Shown one piece after another: positions 12,523-20,578 of a DNA stretch of 22,267 bases; the stretch's first letter is position 1, and the number at the start of each line of letters is the position of its first letter. Under the pieces are notes generated by a model. That model was not told the DNA's origin. It ran no database searches and saw only the letters and a list, made by a program, of their open reading frames with translations. The stretch is from positions 2,337 through 24,603 of the forward strand of contig PEXX01000054.1 of NCBI GenBank assembly GCA_002778965.1, in the 5' to 3' direction. Position numbers and translations under genes: made by a program. The DNA comes from Candidatus Kuenenbacteria bacterium CG08_land_8_20_14_0_20_37_23. GTDB taxonomy: Bacteria; Patescibacteriota; Patescibacteriia; UBA2196; GWA2-42-15.

Positions 12523-14529
12523 ATGTATAAGAAACCAACCAATGCCACAGCGCCTTCAATAATTAGACGCCGGGTACCAAACCAAAACACAAAAAGAATA
12601 CAACGGACAGCTTCGCGTGAATATGCGCAAATTGTACAAAAAGACGGACCGACAAACCAACAATCATACGCTCATTCAAGGCGTAATCCCATACTGGCTC
12701 TCCATAACGCTAGAAAATCAACCTGGCCAAATTCAAGAAAATTTAAGTCAAGAATAAAAAAACATCTACCACAAGTAATACCGCAAAAAATAGTTGGCAG
12801 ACCGATAGTCACAGAAAAAACAATAGCATCTCCACAAGGCATATTGCGTATTATTCCTCTTGGAGGATGCGAAGAAGTCGGCCGAAATATGACAATCTTT
12901 GAATACCTTGAAAACGGCAAAGAGGAAAATAAAGACATAGTTATTCTTGATATGGGACTACAATTCCCGGAAGAAGACATGCCTGGAATTGACTATATCA
13001 TCCCAAATATTGAATACCTAAAAGGCCAAGAAAAAAACATCCGCGCGGTTGTCTTTTCGCATGGTCATTTGGACCATATCGGAGCTGCTCCAATTCTGCT
13101 TGAGAAACTTGGCAACCCTATAATTATTGGCAGAGATCTGACTATTGAAATGATCAAACATCGTCAAGAAGACTACAAAAAAGGCACAAGCAAAAACTTA
13201 AAAACAGCATACATAAAAAATATCACCGACCAATTCAAATTTGGAAACATGCTTTTAAAATTCTTCGCTGTTGAACACTCTATTAAAGATGCGGTCGGTT
13301 TGATACTGGAAACTCCTGCCGGCACAGTTGTGCATCCAGGTGATTGGACAATGGAAGACGATCCGCAGGGAAGACCATTGGTGAGCTACGCGCATCTTGC
13401 TTATCTTAAAACTCCAACAATTCTTATGTTGGAAGCATTGGCAGTAGCAAACAAAGAGAACGGCAAAAAGATTACCGAACGCGAAATGTTAAACAACCTG
13501 ACTAAAATCATTGATGAAGCGCCCGGCAGAATAATTATCGGTACTTTTGCATCGCAAGTAGAGCGCATCAAACAAATTATAGACATTGCTTCAGCTCGCA
13601 ATAAAAAAATTGCCCTTGACGGATTCAGCATGAAAATGAATATTGACATCGCAGAACGGCTTGGATATATCAAAATCAAGAAAGGATCTATGATTAAAAT
13701 TAATGACATTAGCAAATACGATGACAACAAACTTGTCATTCTAGCTACTGGCGCCCAAGGTGAGAGCAACGCAGTACTTTCTCGTATAGTAAACAGTAAT
13801 CACAAATATATCACGTTGAAAAAAAATGACACAATCGTTTTTTCTTCATCAATCATACCAGGCAATGAAAGAACAATACAACGCCTAAAAGATAATCTTT
13901 ATCGCATGTGCGACAATGTAATTCATTCAGATATTATGGACGTGCACGTTTCCGGTCACGGCAATCAAGAAGATATCAAAAAAATGTTGCGCCAGATTCA
14001 GCCGACTTATTTTATACCAGTTTACAGTAATCACTATATGCTCAAAGAAGCCGCGAAACTAGCCGAACGGCAGGGATTCATAAAAAACAATATTTTCGTT
14101 CCTGATAACGGCTCCATCGTAGAATTCTCAACTTCAAACAAGGCGGAAATGCTAACAAAAAAAATCAAGACTGATTATGTATTCGTTGATGGCCTTGGCG
14201 TTGGCGACATATCACACGTTGTTCTGCGCGATCGCCATGTTATGTCAGAAGATGGAATGATTGTCGTTATTGTCACAATCAACAAAAAAACAGGGCAAAT
14301 GATCCACTCGCCAGATCTAATTTCACGCGGATTTATCTATATGAAAGAGAATAAAAAATTAGTTGAGGATACTCGCGCTAGGGTCAAACAAATACTCAAA
14401 AAAACAGATCCAAAAATTGAAGCTTTCCCAGATTACATTAAAAATAGGATAAGAAATGACATTGGCCAATTCCTTTTTCAAAAAATAGCCAGAAGGCCGA
14501 TGGTCTTGCCGGTAGTGATTGAAGTCTAG
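12523..14529 (+). CDS. RNase J-type metallo-beta-lactamase/beta-CASP ribonuclease, divergent
   Basis: RNase J combines 5'-3' exonuclease and endonuclease activity in mRNA decay and rRNA maturation. Residues 1-105 form a basic, Asn/Gln/Arg-rich extension, probably disordered and RNA-binding; the catalytic part starts at GILRIIPLGGCEEVGRNM. The lactamase motifs are intact: Asp143, HGHLDH (180-185), His252 in VEHSIKDA and Asp274 in HPGDWT. The beta-CASP part differs from textbook RNase J. The usual SDSTNAE box reads LEALAVA (Glu304 may replace motif A Asp), ASNxxR-x-Q reads ASQVERIK, and the usual P-V-H-G-E at motif C reads PVYSNH (Tyr501). Motif B His479 in VSGHG is kept. The C-terminal domain (about 550-668) is present. 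trpS follows after 43 bases. Confidence 0.9.
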   Translation: MYKKPTNATAPSIIRRRVPNQNTKRIQRTASREYAQIVQKDGPTNQQSYAHSRRNPILALHNARKSTWPNSRKFKSRIKKHLPQVIPQKIVGRPIVTEKTIASPQGILRIIPLGGCEEVGRNMTIFEYLENGKEENKDIVILDMGLQFPEEDMPGIDYIIPNIEYLKGQEKNIRAVVFSHGHLDHIGAAPILLEKLGNPIIIGRDLTIEMIKHRQEDYKKGTSKNLKTAYIKNITDQFKFGNMLLKFFAVEHSIKDAVGLILETPAGTVVHPGDWTMEDDPQGRPLVSYAHLAYLKTPTILMLEALAVANKENGKKITEREMLNNLTKIIDEAPGRIIIGTFASQVERIKQIIDIASARNKKIALDGFSMKMNIDIAERLGYIKIKKGSMIKINDISKYDDNKLVILATGAQGESNAVLSRIVNSNHKYITLKKNDTIVFSSSIIPGNERTIQRLKDNLYRMCDNVIHSDIMDVHVSGHGNQEDIKKMLRQIQPTYFIPVYSNHYMLKEAAKLAERQGFIKNNIFVPDNGSIVEFSTSNKAEMLTKKIKTDYVFVDGLGVGDISHVVLRDRHVMSEDGMIVVIVTINKKTGQMIHSPDLISRGFIYMKENKKLVEDTRARVKQILKKTDPKIEAFPDYIKNRIRNDIGQFLFQKIARRPMVLPVVIEV

Positions 14530-14572
14530 ATAAGATTGACCAATTGGCTCAAATATTTTACCATTAACTCAT

Positions 14573-15568
14573 ATGGAACAAATAAAAACCCAAAAAATAT
14601 TTTCCGGCATTCAACCGACTGGCGAACTGCATATTGGGAATTATCTTGGGGCCATCAAGCAATTCGTTGAATTTCAACACAAGATAGACTCCATTTTTTG
14701 CGTGGTTGATTATCATTCTCTCACTGAAGATTTTGATCCTAAAATCAAACAAGAACAGATTATCAATACAGCCATTGATTATCTCGCTTGCGGCATAGAT
14801 CCAGAAAAATCAATTCTCTTTGTTCAGTCTCACGTTACTGGACACACAGAGCTCGCCTGGATTTTAAACTGCATTACGCCTATCGCCGAGCTGGAAAGAA
14901 TGACCCAGTATAAAGACAAATCAAAAAACCAAAAAAGTAATATTAATGTGGGTTTATTTGATTATCCAGTGCTTATGGCCGCCGATATTTTGCTCTATAA
15001 AGCCGATCTGGTGCCAATCGGCGAAGATCAAACCCAACATGTAGAATTGGCAAGAAAAATCGCCAGAAAATTTAATAACCGCTTTGGCAATACTTTCCCA
15101 GAGCCACAAATCAGACTCAATAAAACAGCGCGCGTTATGTCCCTCTCTGACCCATCTAAAAAAATGTCCAAATCACACGGCCCGAAATCATACATCGCCT
15201 TAAACGATTCGCCGGATGTTATTAAAGAAAAAATCTCAAAAGCCGTCACTGACTCTGGTAGCGCTAAAAACAGCAAAACCAATGGCGGTAAAAACTTACT
15301 GGACCTTTTCTCTGTTTTTGTGGATGACGAAAGTATCTCCAAGCAATTTGAAAATGATTACAAAAATGGCGAACTGCAATACTCCAAGCTGAAACCCATG
15401 CTAGCCAGTGTCATCATTTCAAGCTTAAAACCAATTCAAAAAAAACGCGCTGAACTTGCGAAAAGCCCAGACTATGTCCATCAAGTATTAATCAAGGGTA
15501 AAGAAAAAGCCGAGGCCATTGCCGCCACAACAATGCGGGAAGTAAGGCAAAAAATAGGGTTATTATAA
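14573..15568 (+). CDS. trpS: Tryptophanyl-tRNA synthetase
   Basis: This class I synthetase charges tRNA-Trp. The 331-residue length is normal for bacterial TrpRS. The opening IFSGIQPTGELHIGNYLGAI holds the HIGH-type motif (HIGN, 20-23), and KKMSKS (196-201) is the KMSKS loop. Other family marks are DYHSLTEDFDP, the tryptophan-site segment DYPVLMAADILLY, and PIGEDQTQHVELARKIARKFN. The ATG at 14573 precedes the catalytic fold by only about eight residues, as in the family. It lies 43 bases after the RNase J gene, so co-transcription is likely, and it converges with murD across an AT-rich hairpin. Confidence 0.97.
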   Translation: MEQIKTQKIFSGIQPTGELHIGNYLGAIKQFVEFQHKIDSIFCVVDYHSLTEDFDPKIKQEQIINTAIDYLACGIDPEKSILFVQSHVTGHTELAWILNCITPIAELERMTQYKDKSKNQKSNINVGLFDYPVLMAADILLYKADLVPIGEDQTQHVELARKIARKFNNRFGNTFPEPQIRLNKTARVMSLSDPSKKMSKSHGPKSYIALNDSPDVIKEKISKAVTDSGSAKNSKTNGGKNLLDLFSVFVDDESISKQFENDYKNGELQYSKLKPMLASVIISSLKPIQKKRAELAKSPDYVHQVLIKGKEKAEAIAATTMREVRQKIGLL

Positions 15569-15612
15569 ACCAGTTGTCCAAAATTACCACGAAACTCCGA
15601 CCTAATCTGGGT

Positions 15613-15639
15613 TTTTAAAATATAACAAAAATTTTAAAA
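15613..15639. terminator. AT-rich hairpin between convergent trpS and murD
   Basis: TTTTAAAAT (15613-15621) and ATTTTAAAA (15631-15639) form a 9-bp inverted repeat lying just past both stop codons. Because the arms are made of T and A runs, it could act as a weak terminator in both directions. Confidence 0.45.
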
Positions 15640-15640
15640 T

Positions 15641-16963
15641 CTAACGGCCTAAAGCCATTGCCAACCTATTAAACTCCTTCCCTTTTTCCTCAAAATTTTT
15701 ATAAAAATCATAGCTCGACGAGGCCGGTGACAACAATGCCACTCCGTCTTTTGCAGTATATTTATAACACGCTCTCACCGTTTCCCGCATATTTTTCACT
15801 TGAACTAAACGAATTTCCGAATTTTCTAATTTCCGAATTTCCTTATAAATTTTGATTCCGCTGTGCGGCCATAAAATAACATTCTTAACTTTAGAACTCA
15901 CAATTTTTCGCGCTAATTTTTTATAATCCAACCCCCTGTCAAACCCGCCTAAAATTATTGTCTCTAAACTTTTACCTTTTAAAGCATCAATCGCCTCTAT
16001 AGTTGATTCGGGAGTGGTTGACAACACATCATTATAAAATCTAATGCCTTTAAACTTGCCAACATTTTCCAGCCGGTGGGGCAATCCCCTAAAATTTTTA
16101 ATTGTTCTATTAATTATCGCCTCTCGCACTTCAAATAATTTGGCGATTTCAATACAGCCAAAAATATTTTCCCTGTTATGTTTACCAAGTAGGGGCGTAT
16201 GGCAATACGCCCCTATGCTATTATACAAATATCCAATATTTTTCACCCGTTGATTATCAATAAATCTTTTTATCTTTTTATATTTCCTATTGTAAACCAT
16301 CACCCCATTCTTTTTTAAATTCCTGACAATATTCATTTTGGCTTGGAAATATTTATGCGAATTGCCGTGATAATCCAAATGCTCCGGGAAAAAAGCCGTT
16401 ATCAAGGCGCTATCAATCTTTTTCTGATTTAACGTATCTAATTGGTAAGAAGACATCTCAACCACAAAAATCGTATGCTTTGAATCCCAATTTAGATAGT
16501 CTAAAGCCGGCCGGCCAATATTACCGATTAAGACCACTTTCCTGCCAGCTTTTCTAAAAATATGATAAATCAAACTGGCGCTGGTGCTTTTGCCTTTTGA
16601 ACCAGTCACGCCAATCACTTTGCCAGAAATGTTGGCTAAAAAAATATTTAAATTAGACGTCAATTTAGACGTATCACCATACGCCTTTGCAATTTTTTTA
16701 TCCAATTTTATGCCCGGCGTTTTAATAATCACTTCGTAATCTTCTAAACTATCTAAATAATTTTTACCCAAATGTAATGACAATTTTTTATCTTGCGTTA
16801 AAACTGTTTGATATTGTTTTTCAAAATCCGCCAATCTTTTTTCATCAGCCACGCCAATTAAGCCGTTTTTGACGTAGCGCCTTAAAAATTTATAAGACGA
16901 CAAACCCTCTCGGCCAAAACCAAGCAAGAGAATTTTTTTGTTTTTTAATCGGTTAATTTTCAT
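15641..16963 (-). CDS. murD: UDP-N-acetylmuramoylalanine--glutamate ligase MurD (possibly MurD2-like)
   Basis: MurD adds glutamate to UDP-MurNAc-L-Ala in peptidoglycan synthesis. The N-terminal Rossmann domain (LLLGFGREGLSSYKFL) is followed by the ATP loop GVTGSKGKST (about 118-127), FFPEHLDYHG with the metal/carbamate region, LLGKHNRENI, GLPHRLENVG, GGFDRGLDY, and the C-terminal LLSPASSSYDFYKNFEEKG. I start at the ATG ending at 16963; a TTG 18 bases upstream is less likely. Around the substrate, the usual NDSKATN reads NDVLSTT and the family GGxDKG/GGDGK Lys reads Arg (GGFDRG). Together with the adjacent MurL-like gene, this raises the possibility that it uses L-glutamate. An 11-bp palindrome is embedded in the gene near codon 251. 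Its upstream neighbour on this strand is the MurL-like gene, separated by an inverted-repeat element. Confidence 0.92.
   Translation of the reverse strand: MKINRLKNKKILLLGFGREGLSSYKFLRRYVKNGLIGVADEKRLADFEKQYQTVLTQDKKLSLHLGKNYLDSLEDYEVIIKTPGIKLDKKIAKAYGDTSKLTSNLNIFLANISGKVIGVTGSKGKSTSASLIYHIFRKAGRKVVLIGNIGRPALDYLNWDSKHTIFVVEMSSYQLDTLNQKKIDSALITAFFPEHLDYHGNSHKYFQAKMNIVRNLKKNGVMVYNRKYKKIKRFIDNQRVKNIGYLYNSIGAYCHTPLLGKHNRENIFGCIEIAKLFEVREAIINRTIKNFRGLPHRLENVGKFKGIRFYNDVLSTTPESTIEAIDALKGKSLETIILGGFDRGLDYKKLARKIVSSKVKNVILWPHSGIKIYKEIRKLENSEIRLVQVKNMRETVRACYKYTAKDGVALLSPASSSYDFYKNFEEKGKEFNRLAMALGR
16190..16215. repeat. Perfect 11-bp palindrome embedded in murD
   Basis: TAGGGGCGTAT (16190-16200), loop GGCA, ATACGCCCCTA (16205-16215). 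It is GC-rich inside an AT-rich gene and encodes AYCHTPL immediately before the conserved LLGKHN motif, in frame. It resembles short dispersed palindromes found in many bacterial genomes. Confidence 0.65.
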
Positions 16964-17008
16964 AATCAAAATTTTGAACAATTTCGTGATGGCTCTTTTT
17001 CTATATTT

Positions 17009-17130
17009 TAGGACTTTCGCGTTTGGATGAGCAACTGGGCAAAACCGAGCCGTACCGCAGCTGGACTAAAATGTCCCGCGAGCAAACGGCGAGGTTTTAA
17101 CAACGCAGATCGCCAAACGCGAAAGTCCTA
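17009..17130. repeat. 122-bp inverted-repeat element between the MurL-like gene and murD
   Basis: An 18-bp perfect inverted repeat (17009-17026 with 17113-17130) bounds a GC-rich core that continues to pair imperfectly: GCAAAACC near 17038-17045 with GGTTTT near 17092-17097, and GGAC-taaaat-GTCC near the centre. T-rich sequence flanks both ends. The TAG stop of the MurL-like gene is formed by the first three bases of the right arm. It could be a small non-autonomous element, a structured RNA, or an unusually long terminator. No transposase is nearby. Confidence 0.65.
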
Positions 17131-18366
17131 TATTTTTTTAAACTCCTTCATTATAATATCCCCATTATACTCTCCTTCCTCCTGCGCCAGCCGCATCGCC
17201 ATTTTCATTTCCCATGGCGTGCCCACGCATTCAAACGGCTTAAAACCTTTTCTGCCAAGTAACAGTAAAAAAGTGTCTTTTAATTCTTTTTTAGCGTATA
17301 AATTCTGGCAAAAAATTTTAATCAATTCTTTTTTTGGCAGATAAGCGGAGAGCATCGTCCAGACAAAAACACATTTGGAACATTCACCGCACCAACGTTT
17401 TTTTGCTTGTTTACCTAATTTAAAATTATCATTGCAACTGGAAAAAACCGGGAAATATTTTTTATATTGCACGAATTTTTTGGTTATTTTGAGCTCATTT
17501 AATGACCGTAAGATGCTATAATATTTAATACTGGGTGTAATAAATTCAGCGATGTATTTTTGAAAATCTTTTTCAAATTCAGCTGACTTGCTGTATTGAT
17601 GATTAATGATTTGACCTAAATATTTGACATTCCCGCGATTAGCGCTTGATTCATTGGCTAAAACAATAAATTGATAATCATATAAAATCGCCGCCGCTAA
17701 ACTAATAAAAGCCAAATAAGCGTTAAAAGGAATATGGCCGTTATAAACACCTTTTTTATTGTTTAATTTTAATAACTTAGAATCAATTTGCCGCTCAATA
17801 ATTAGTAATTTTTTATGAGCCACCTTGGCTGCATCCCTGACAATTTTTAAATCCCGCACGCTCATCAAATCAAAATCTTTTTTTTGCTCGCGCAGCATTT
17901 CCAAAGCTACAATGGAGTCCTTGCCTCCGCCGAGAGGAACTAAATATTTCTTACCAATCTTAATTTCCGTAGTACTTGCCTGATAATTTTTATCATATGG
18001 GAATTTTACCAATCCCCGATAATCAATTTTATTTTTATAAAAAAATTCACCTAGCCCTTTGGTATAGACCTTATTCCAAAACTTTGCTTGTTCTCCAGTC
18101 AATTTATATTTCCCCAAATCAATTTTTTTTGGGCAATATATTTTATAATACGAAATGCCAGCAATTAAAAACAAATTAAACAACGCTTTGTCAAACGCTT
18201 CTTTATTTACTTCTTGAAAATCAACTCCCTTCATCGGAAAAATTAATCTCTCTTTAAATTTTAAATTATTCTCATGCCGCGCAGCGCTCAATTCATACTC
18301 AAAAACTACAATCCCAGTTTTGGGATTGAAGTTATACTTTTCAAATTTGAATATTCGTATTTTCAT
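17128..18366 (-). CDS. murL: MurL-like UDP-MurNAc-L-Ala-L-Glu epimerase
   Basis: MurL converts the terminal L-Glu of UDP-MurNAc-L-Ala-L-Glu to D-Glu, using ATP. The 412-residue protein has a PP-loop-like ATP motif, PLGGGKDSIVALEML (144-158), followed by NGHIPFNAYLAF (209-220), ANESSANRGN (238-247), HQYSKSAEFE (256-265) and a Cys cluster CGECSKC (326-332), in the order I recall for MurL proteins. Family members are about 420-460 residues. Position supports the call: murD is the next gene on this strand, and the start overlaps the upstream sugar-phosphate mutase stop by one base (TAATG). The C-terminus ends inside an inverted-repeat element. If this is not MurL, it is a PP-loop adenylating enzyme of unknown substrate. 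Confidence 0.75.
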   Translation of the reverse strand: MKIRIFKFEKYNFNPKTGIVVFEYELSAARHENNLKFKERLIFPMKGVDFQEVNKEAFDKALFNLFLIAGISYYKIYCPKKIDLGKYKLTGEQAKFWNKVYTKGLGEFFYKNKIDYRGLVKFPYDKNYQASTTEIKIGKKYLVPLGGGKDSIVALEMLREQKKDFDLMSVRDLKIVRDAAKVAHKKLLIIERQIDSKLLKLNNKKGVYNGHIPFNAYLAFISLAAAILYDYQFIVLANESSANRGNVKYLGQIINHQYSKSAEFEKDFQKYIAEFITPSIKYYSILRSLNELKITKKFVQYKKYFPVFSSCNDNFKLGKQAKKRWCGECSKCVFVWTMLSAYLPKKELIKIFCQNLYAKKELKDTFLLLLGRKGFKPFECVGTPWEMKMAMRLAQEEGEYNGDIIMKEFKKI

Positions 18367-19733
18367 TACTTTTTAATCAATTTAACCAAATCCTTTTTAA
18401 GTTTCATAGTCATTTTCTTATCTTTGGCCTCAATTGTCAGACGCAATAATGGCTCGGTATTTGACGGCCGCACGTTAAACCACCACCCTCGCTTTTCCCA
18501 ATTATCCACTGTAACGCCATCTAAATAATCTTGACTACATCTTTTATACTTATTCTTGATCTCTTCAATCTTTTCATCAATATCTTCAACTAATGTGTTA
18601 ATTTCGGGCAATTTATGATATGCATAAAATGGCTTGACAATTTGTGATAAGGGCTTATCTATTTCAGATAACAATTCAAGCAGTATAACCAAAGCGATAA
18701 AACCCGAATCAGCGTAAGTATTGTCTCGAAATGAATAATGGGCTGATACCTCGCCCCCCATAATACCCTTGTTTTTTTTCATGCCTTGTGCTACGTTCAC
18801 AAATCCCACTGCGGTTCTAATCGCTCTGCCTCCCCACTGCTCTATCATCTTGGGCACGATTTTTGAGCATATCAAATTATAGGCAATACCCGCGCCTGCT
18901 TCTCTTTCTAAAAATAACTTCGCTAGAAGAAGCAAAGTGATATCTGCCCGAATAAATTTACCATCTTCATCTACGAAAAACAACCTATCTGTATCTCCAT
19001 CAAAAATCACTCCGCAATCTGCTTTTGTCTCCTTAATTTTTTTAGAAATTTGCACTTGGCTTTCCGGCAACAATGGATTTGACGGATGAGCCGGAAAATT
19101 TCCATCAAGCCTATAATTCAAATGAATTGTCTTAATTGGCAAATATTTCTCAAGTATGGGCATTACCTTACCGGCCATGCCATTACCCGCGTCAATCACC
19201 ACTTTAAGCGGTTTGATATTTTTCACGTTGACAAAACTTAAAACATGTCTAATATATTCTGGATAAATATTTTTTTTAATGATTTTTATTTCCCCATTAC
19301 CCACATTTTTACCGCCAGTATTAACTTTCTGAACAATACGAGCTAAATCATTGCCTCTTACCCAATCCATATCATCTACGCTTCTTCTAACCATTTTAAG
19401 CCCATTGTATTCTTTCGGATTATGCGAGGCAGTGATGACTATGCCTGCTTCATACTTTAAAATACCCACGCTAAAATAAACCGCGTCAATCGGCACAAGA
19501 CCAATATCAATTATTTCCCGCACTCCTTCTTGTGCTAATCCCTGAATCAAATATTTTTTTAATATACTACCGCTAAGTCTCATATCGCGGCCCACAACAA
19601 CTTGCTTGGCTCTAGTTTTCCTGGCAAACGCCCGACCAATAGCAAAAACCGCTTCGCGATTCAACTCGCTTGGATAAATACCTCTAATATCATATGCTTT
19701 AAAAATTTTAAAATTGATATTTTTTTTATTCAT
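18366..19733 (-). CDS. Phosphomannomutase/phosphoglucomutase (alpha-D-phosphohexomutase family)
   Basis: This enzyme interconverts hexose 1- and 6-phosphates, supplying sugar nucleotides for envelope polymers. The 455-residue length is standard. It has all four family motifs: substrate-entry FKAYDIRGIYP (11-21), the phosphoserine loop TASHNPKEYNG (Ser103), the Mg site DGDTDR (245-250), the sugar-recognition GGEVSAHYSF (326-335), and the C-terminal phosphate-binding RPSNTEP. GEVSAHY and RPSNTEP favour mannose/glucose specificity (AlgC/ManB type) over phosphoglucosamine mutase GlmM. It starts five bases after the stop of the upstream membrane protein gene and overlaps the MurL-like gene by one base, so the three are an operon. 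Confidence 0.93.
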   Translation of the reverse strand: MNKKNINFKIFKAYDIRGIYPSELNREAVFAIGRAFARKTRAKQVVVGRDMRLSGSILKKYLIQGLAQEGVREIIDIGLVPIDAVYFSVGILKYEAGIVITASHNPKEYNGLKMVRRSVDDMDWVRGNDLARIVQKVNTGGKNVGNGEIKIIKKNIYPEYIRHVLSFVNVKNIKPLKVVIDAGNGMAGKVMPILEKYLPIKTIHLNYRLDGNFPAHPSNPLLPESQVQISKKIKETKADCGVIFDGDTDRLFFVDEDGKFIRADITLLLLAKLFLEREAGAGIAYNLICSKIVPKMIEQWGGRAIRTAVGFVNVAQGMKKNKGIMGGEVSAHYSFRDNTYADSGFIALVILLELLSEIDKPLSQIVKPFYAYHKLPEINTLVEDIDEKIEEIKNKYKRCSQDYLDGVTVDNWEKRGWWFNVRPSNTEPLLRLTIEAKDKKMTMKLKKDLVKLIKK

Positions 19734-19738
19734 ATTGA

Positions 19739-20305
19739 TTAATACGCCCGCGGGTAAATTCTCACGGTAATGGCAGTTAAAAATAAATTAACGCCAAGTA
19801 AAATGGCTATTTTATATATACCATCCTGCCAATTATTTAGTAAAACTTCTGGCAATAAAAGCGCTATGCTCGCAAAAACTTCAAAATAATAATCAACTGG
19901 CGCTGGACCGAGCCATTTTTTATGCCACCAGACTTTGTTTGGTCCAAAGTCATGCAAAGAGAACAACGGATTTAACACAAACCACGAAAAATCCCACACT
20001 GCAGTAAAAAGAAAAAACATGCTTAATAATTCCAGCTCCGCAAAAATATCCCACTGCCAATCCCAGATAAAAACCAAATGAAACACCAATAACAAAAAAA
20101 TCATCAAAGCCGTATGGTAGCCAGTCAGTTCTTTTTGCCCGGAAATTTTTCTGAAAAGTTTGTCTATTTTACTGCCACTTGCTGGCCGCCAGGCAGGTAA
20201 TTTAGCGGCCCAACCATGCGGTCCTTCAATTTGAATCTCAAGCACGGCCAAAAAGAAACTAATAATGTAGAAATAGATAACCTTAATTAAAAAATGCCAC
20301 AGCAT
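19739..20305 (-). CDS. Multi-pass membrane protein of unknown function (EGPHGWAAKLP motif)
   Basis: The 188-residue protein has about five hydrophobic helices (roughly 5-25, 64-85, 88-112, 135-155 and 162-183). Between the first two lies a conserved-looking motif, IEGPHGWAAKLPAWRP, and further on FVLNPLFSLHDFGP and KVWWHKKWLGPAPVDYY, rich in Trp, His and Pro. I recall similar GPHGWAAKLP proteins as uncharacterised membrane proteins in many bacteria but know no function. It is the first gene of the reverse-strand operon with the hexomutase and MurL-like genes, so a role in envelope biogenesis or sugar handling is plausible but unproven. Confidence 0.7.
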   Translation of the reverse strand: MLWHFLIKVIYFYIISFFLAVLEIQIEGPHGWAAKLPAWRPASGSKIDKLFRKISGQKELTGYHTALMIFLLLVFHLVFIWDWQWDIFAELELLSMFFLFTAVWDFSWFVLNPLFSLHDFGPNKVWWHKKWLGPAPVDYYFEVFASIALLLPEVLLNNWQDGIYKIAILLGVNLFLTAITVRIYPRAY

Positions 20306-20411
20306 AATGATTTATATCTTATTAATCAATATTTAATTTAACTTTATCCTATCAAAATATTCCTAATCTTTCAATGCAACTGCTTTTTGTTTATTATCTG
20401 CCAACTGATAT

Positions 20412-20575
20412 TAGACCCGCTGCGTAATAATCTTTTCTGCTGCAACTTGAAATTTTGGCTGCAAATTATTCAGAGCTCGTCAGCTTATATTAATCATATA
20501 AACCTCCTCGCTCTTCATAATTTTCGCTCAAAATTTCTTCGTTTCGCAACGAAAAATTATTACGCAGAGGGTCTA
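20412..20575 (-). ncRNA. 164-nt inverted-repeat structured element behind the Trm9-like gene
   Basis: Two 20-base arms (20412-20431 and 20556-20575) match at 19 of 20 positions. Between them, read on the reverse strand, are hairpins TTCGTT-GCGA-AACGAA (20538-20553), AATTTT-GAGCG-AAAATT, and a larger one (20472-20514) closed by AGAGC/GCTCT that contains AGGAGG, five bases, then ATG and four more codons and TGA (M-I-N-I-S). That is the only strong Shine-Dalgarno/start pair I found in the window. The element begins right after tandem stops (TAATAATAG) of the methyltransferase gene. It may be a regulatory RNA, a large terminator, or a small mobile element. The rest of 20306-20411 shows nothing. 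Confidence 0.5.
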
Positions 20576-20578
20576 TTA

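Noticed and set aside
16964..16981. Upstream TTG start for MurD
   Set aside because: It adds six residues of no family character, and an ATG follows at the expected place.
17009..17130. Insertion sequence
   Set aside because: At 122 bp it has no transposase gene, and no target-site duplication could be recognised by eye; it is kept only as an inverted-repeat element.
17027..17344. Forward open frame across the inverted-repeat element and the end of the MurL-like gene
   Set aside because: It is a shadow of the reverse-strand gene joined to a palindromic non-coding element, with no protein features.
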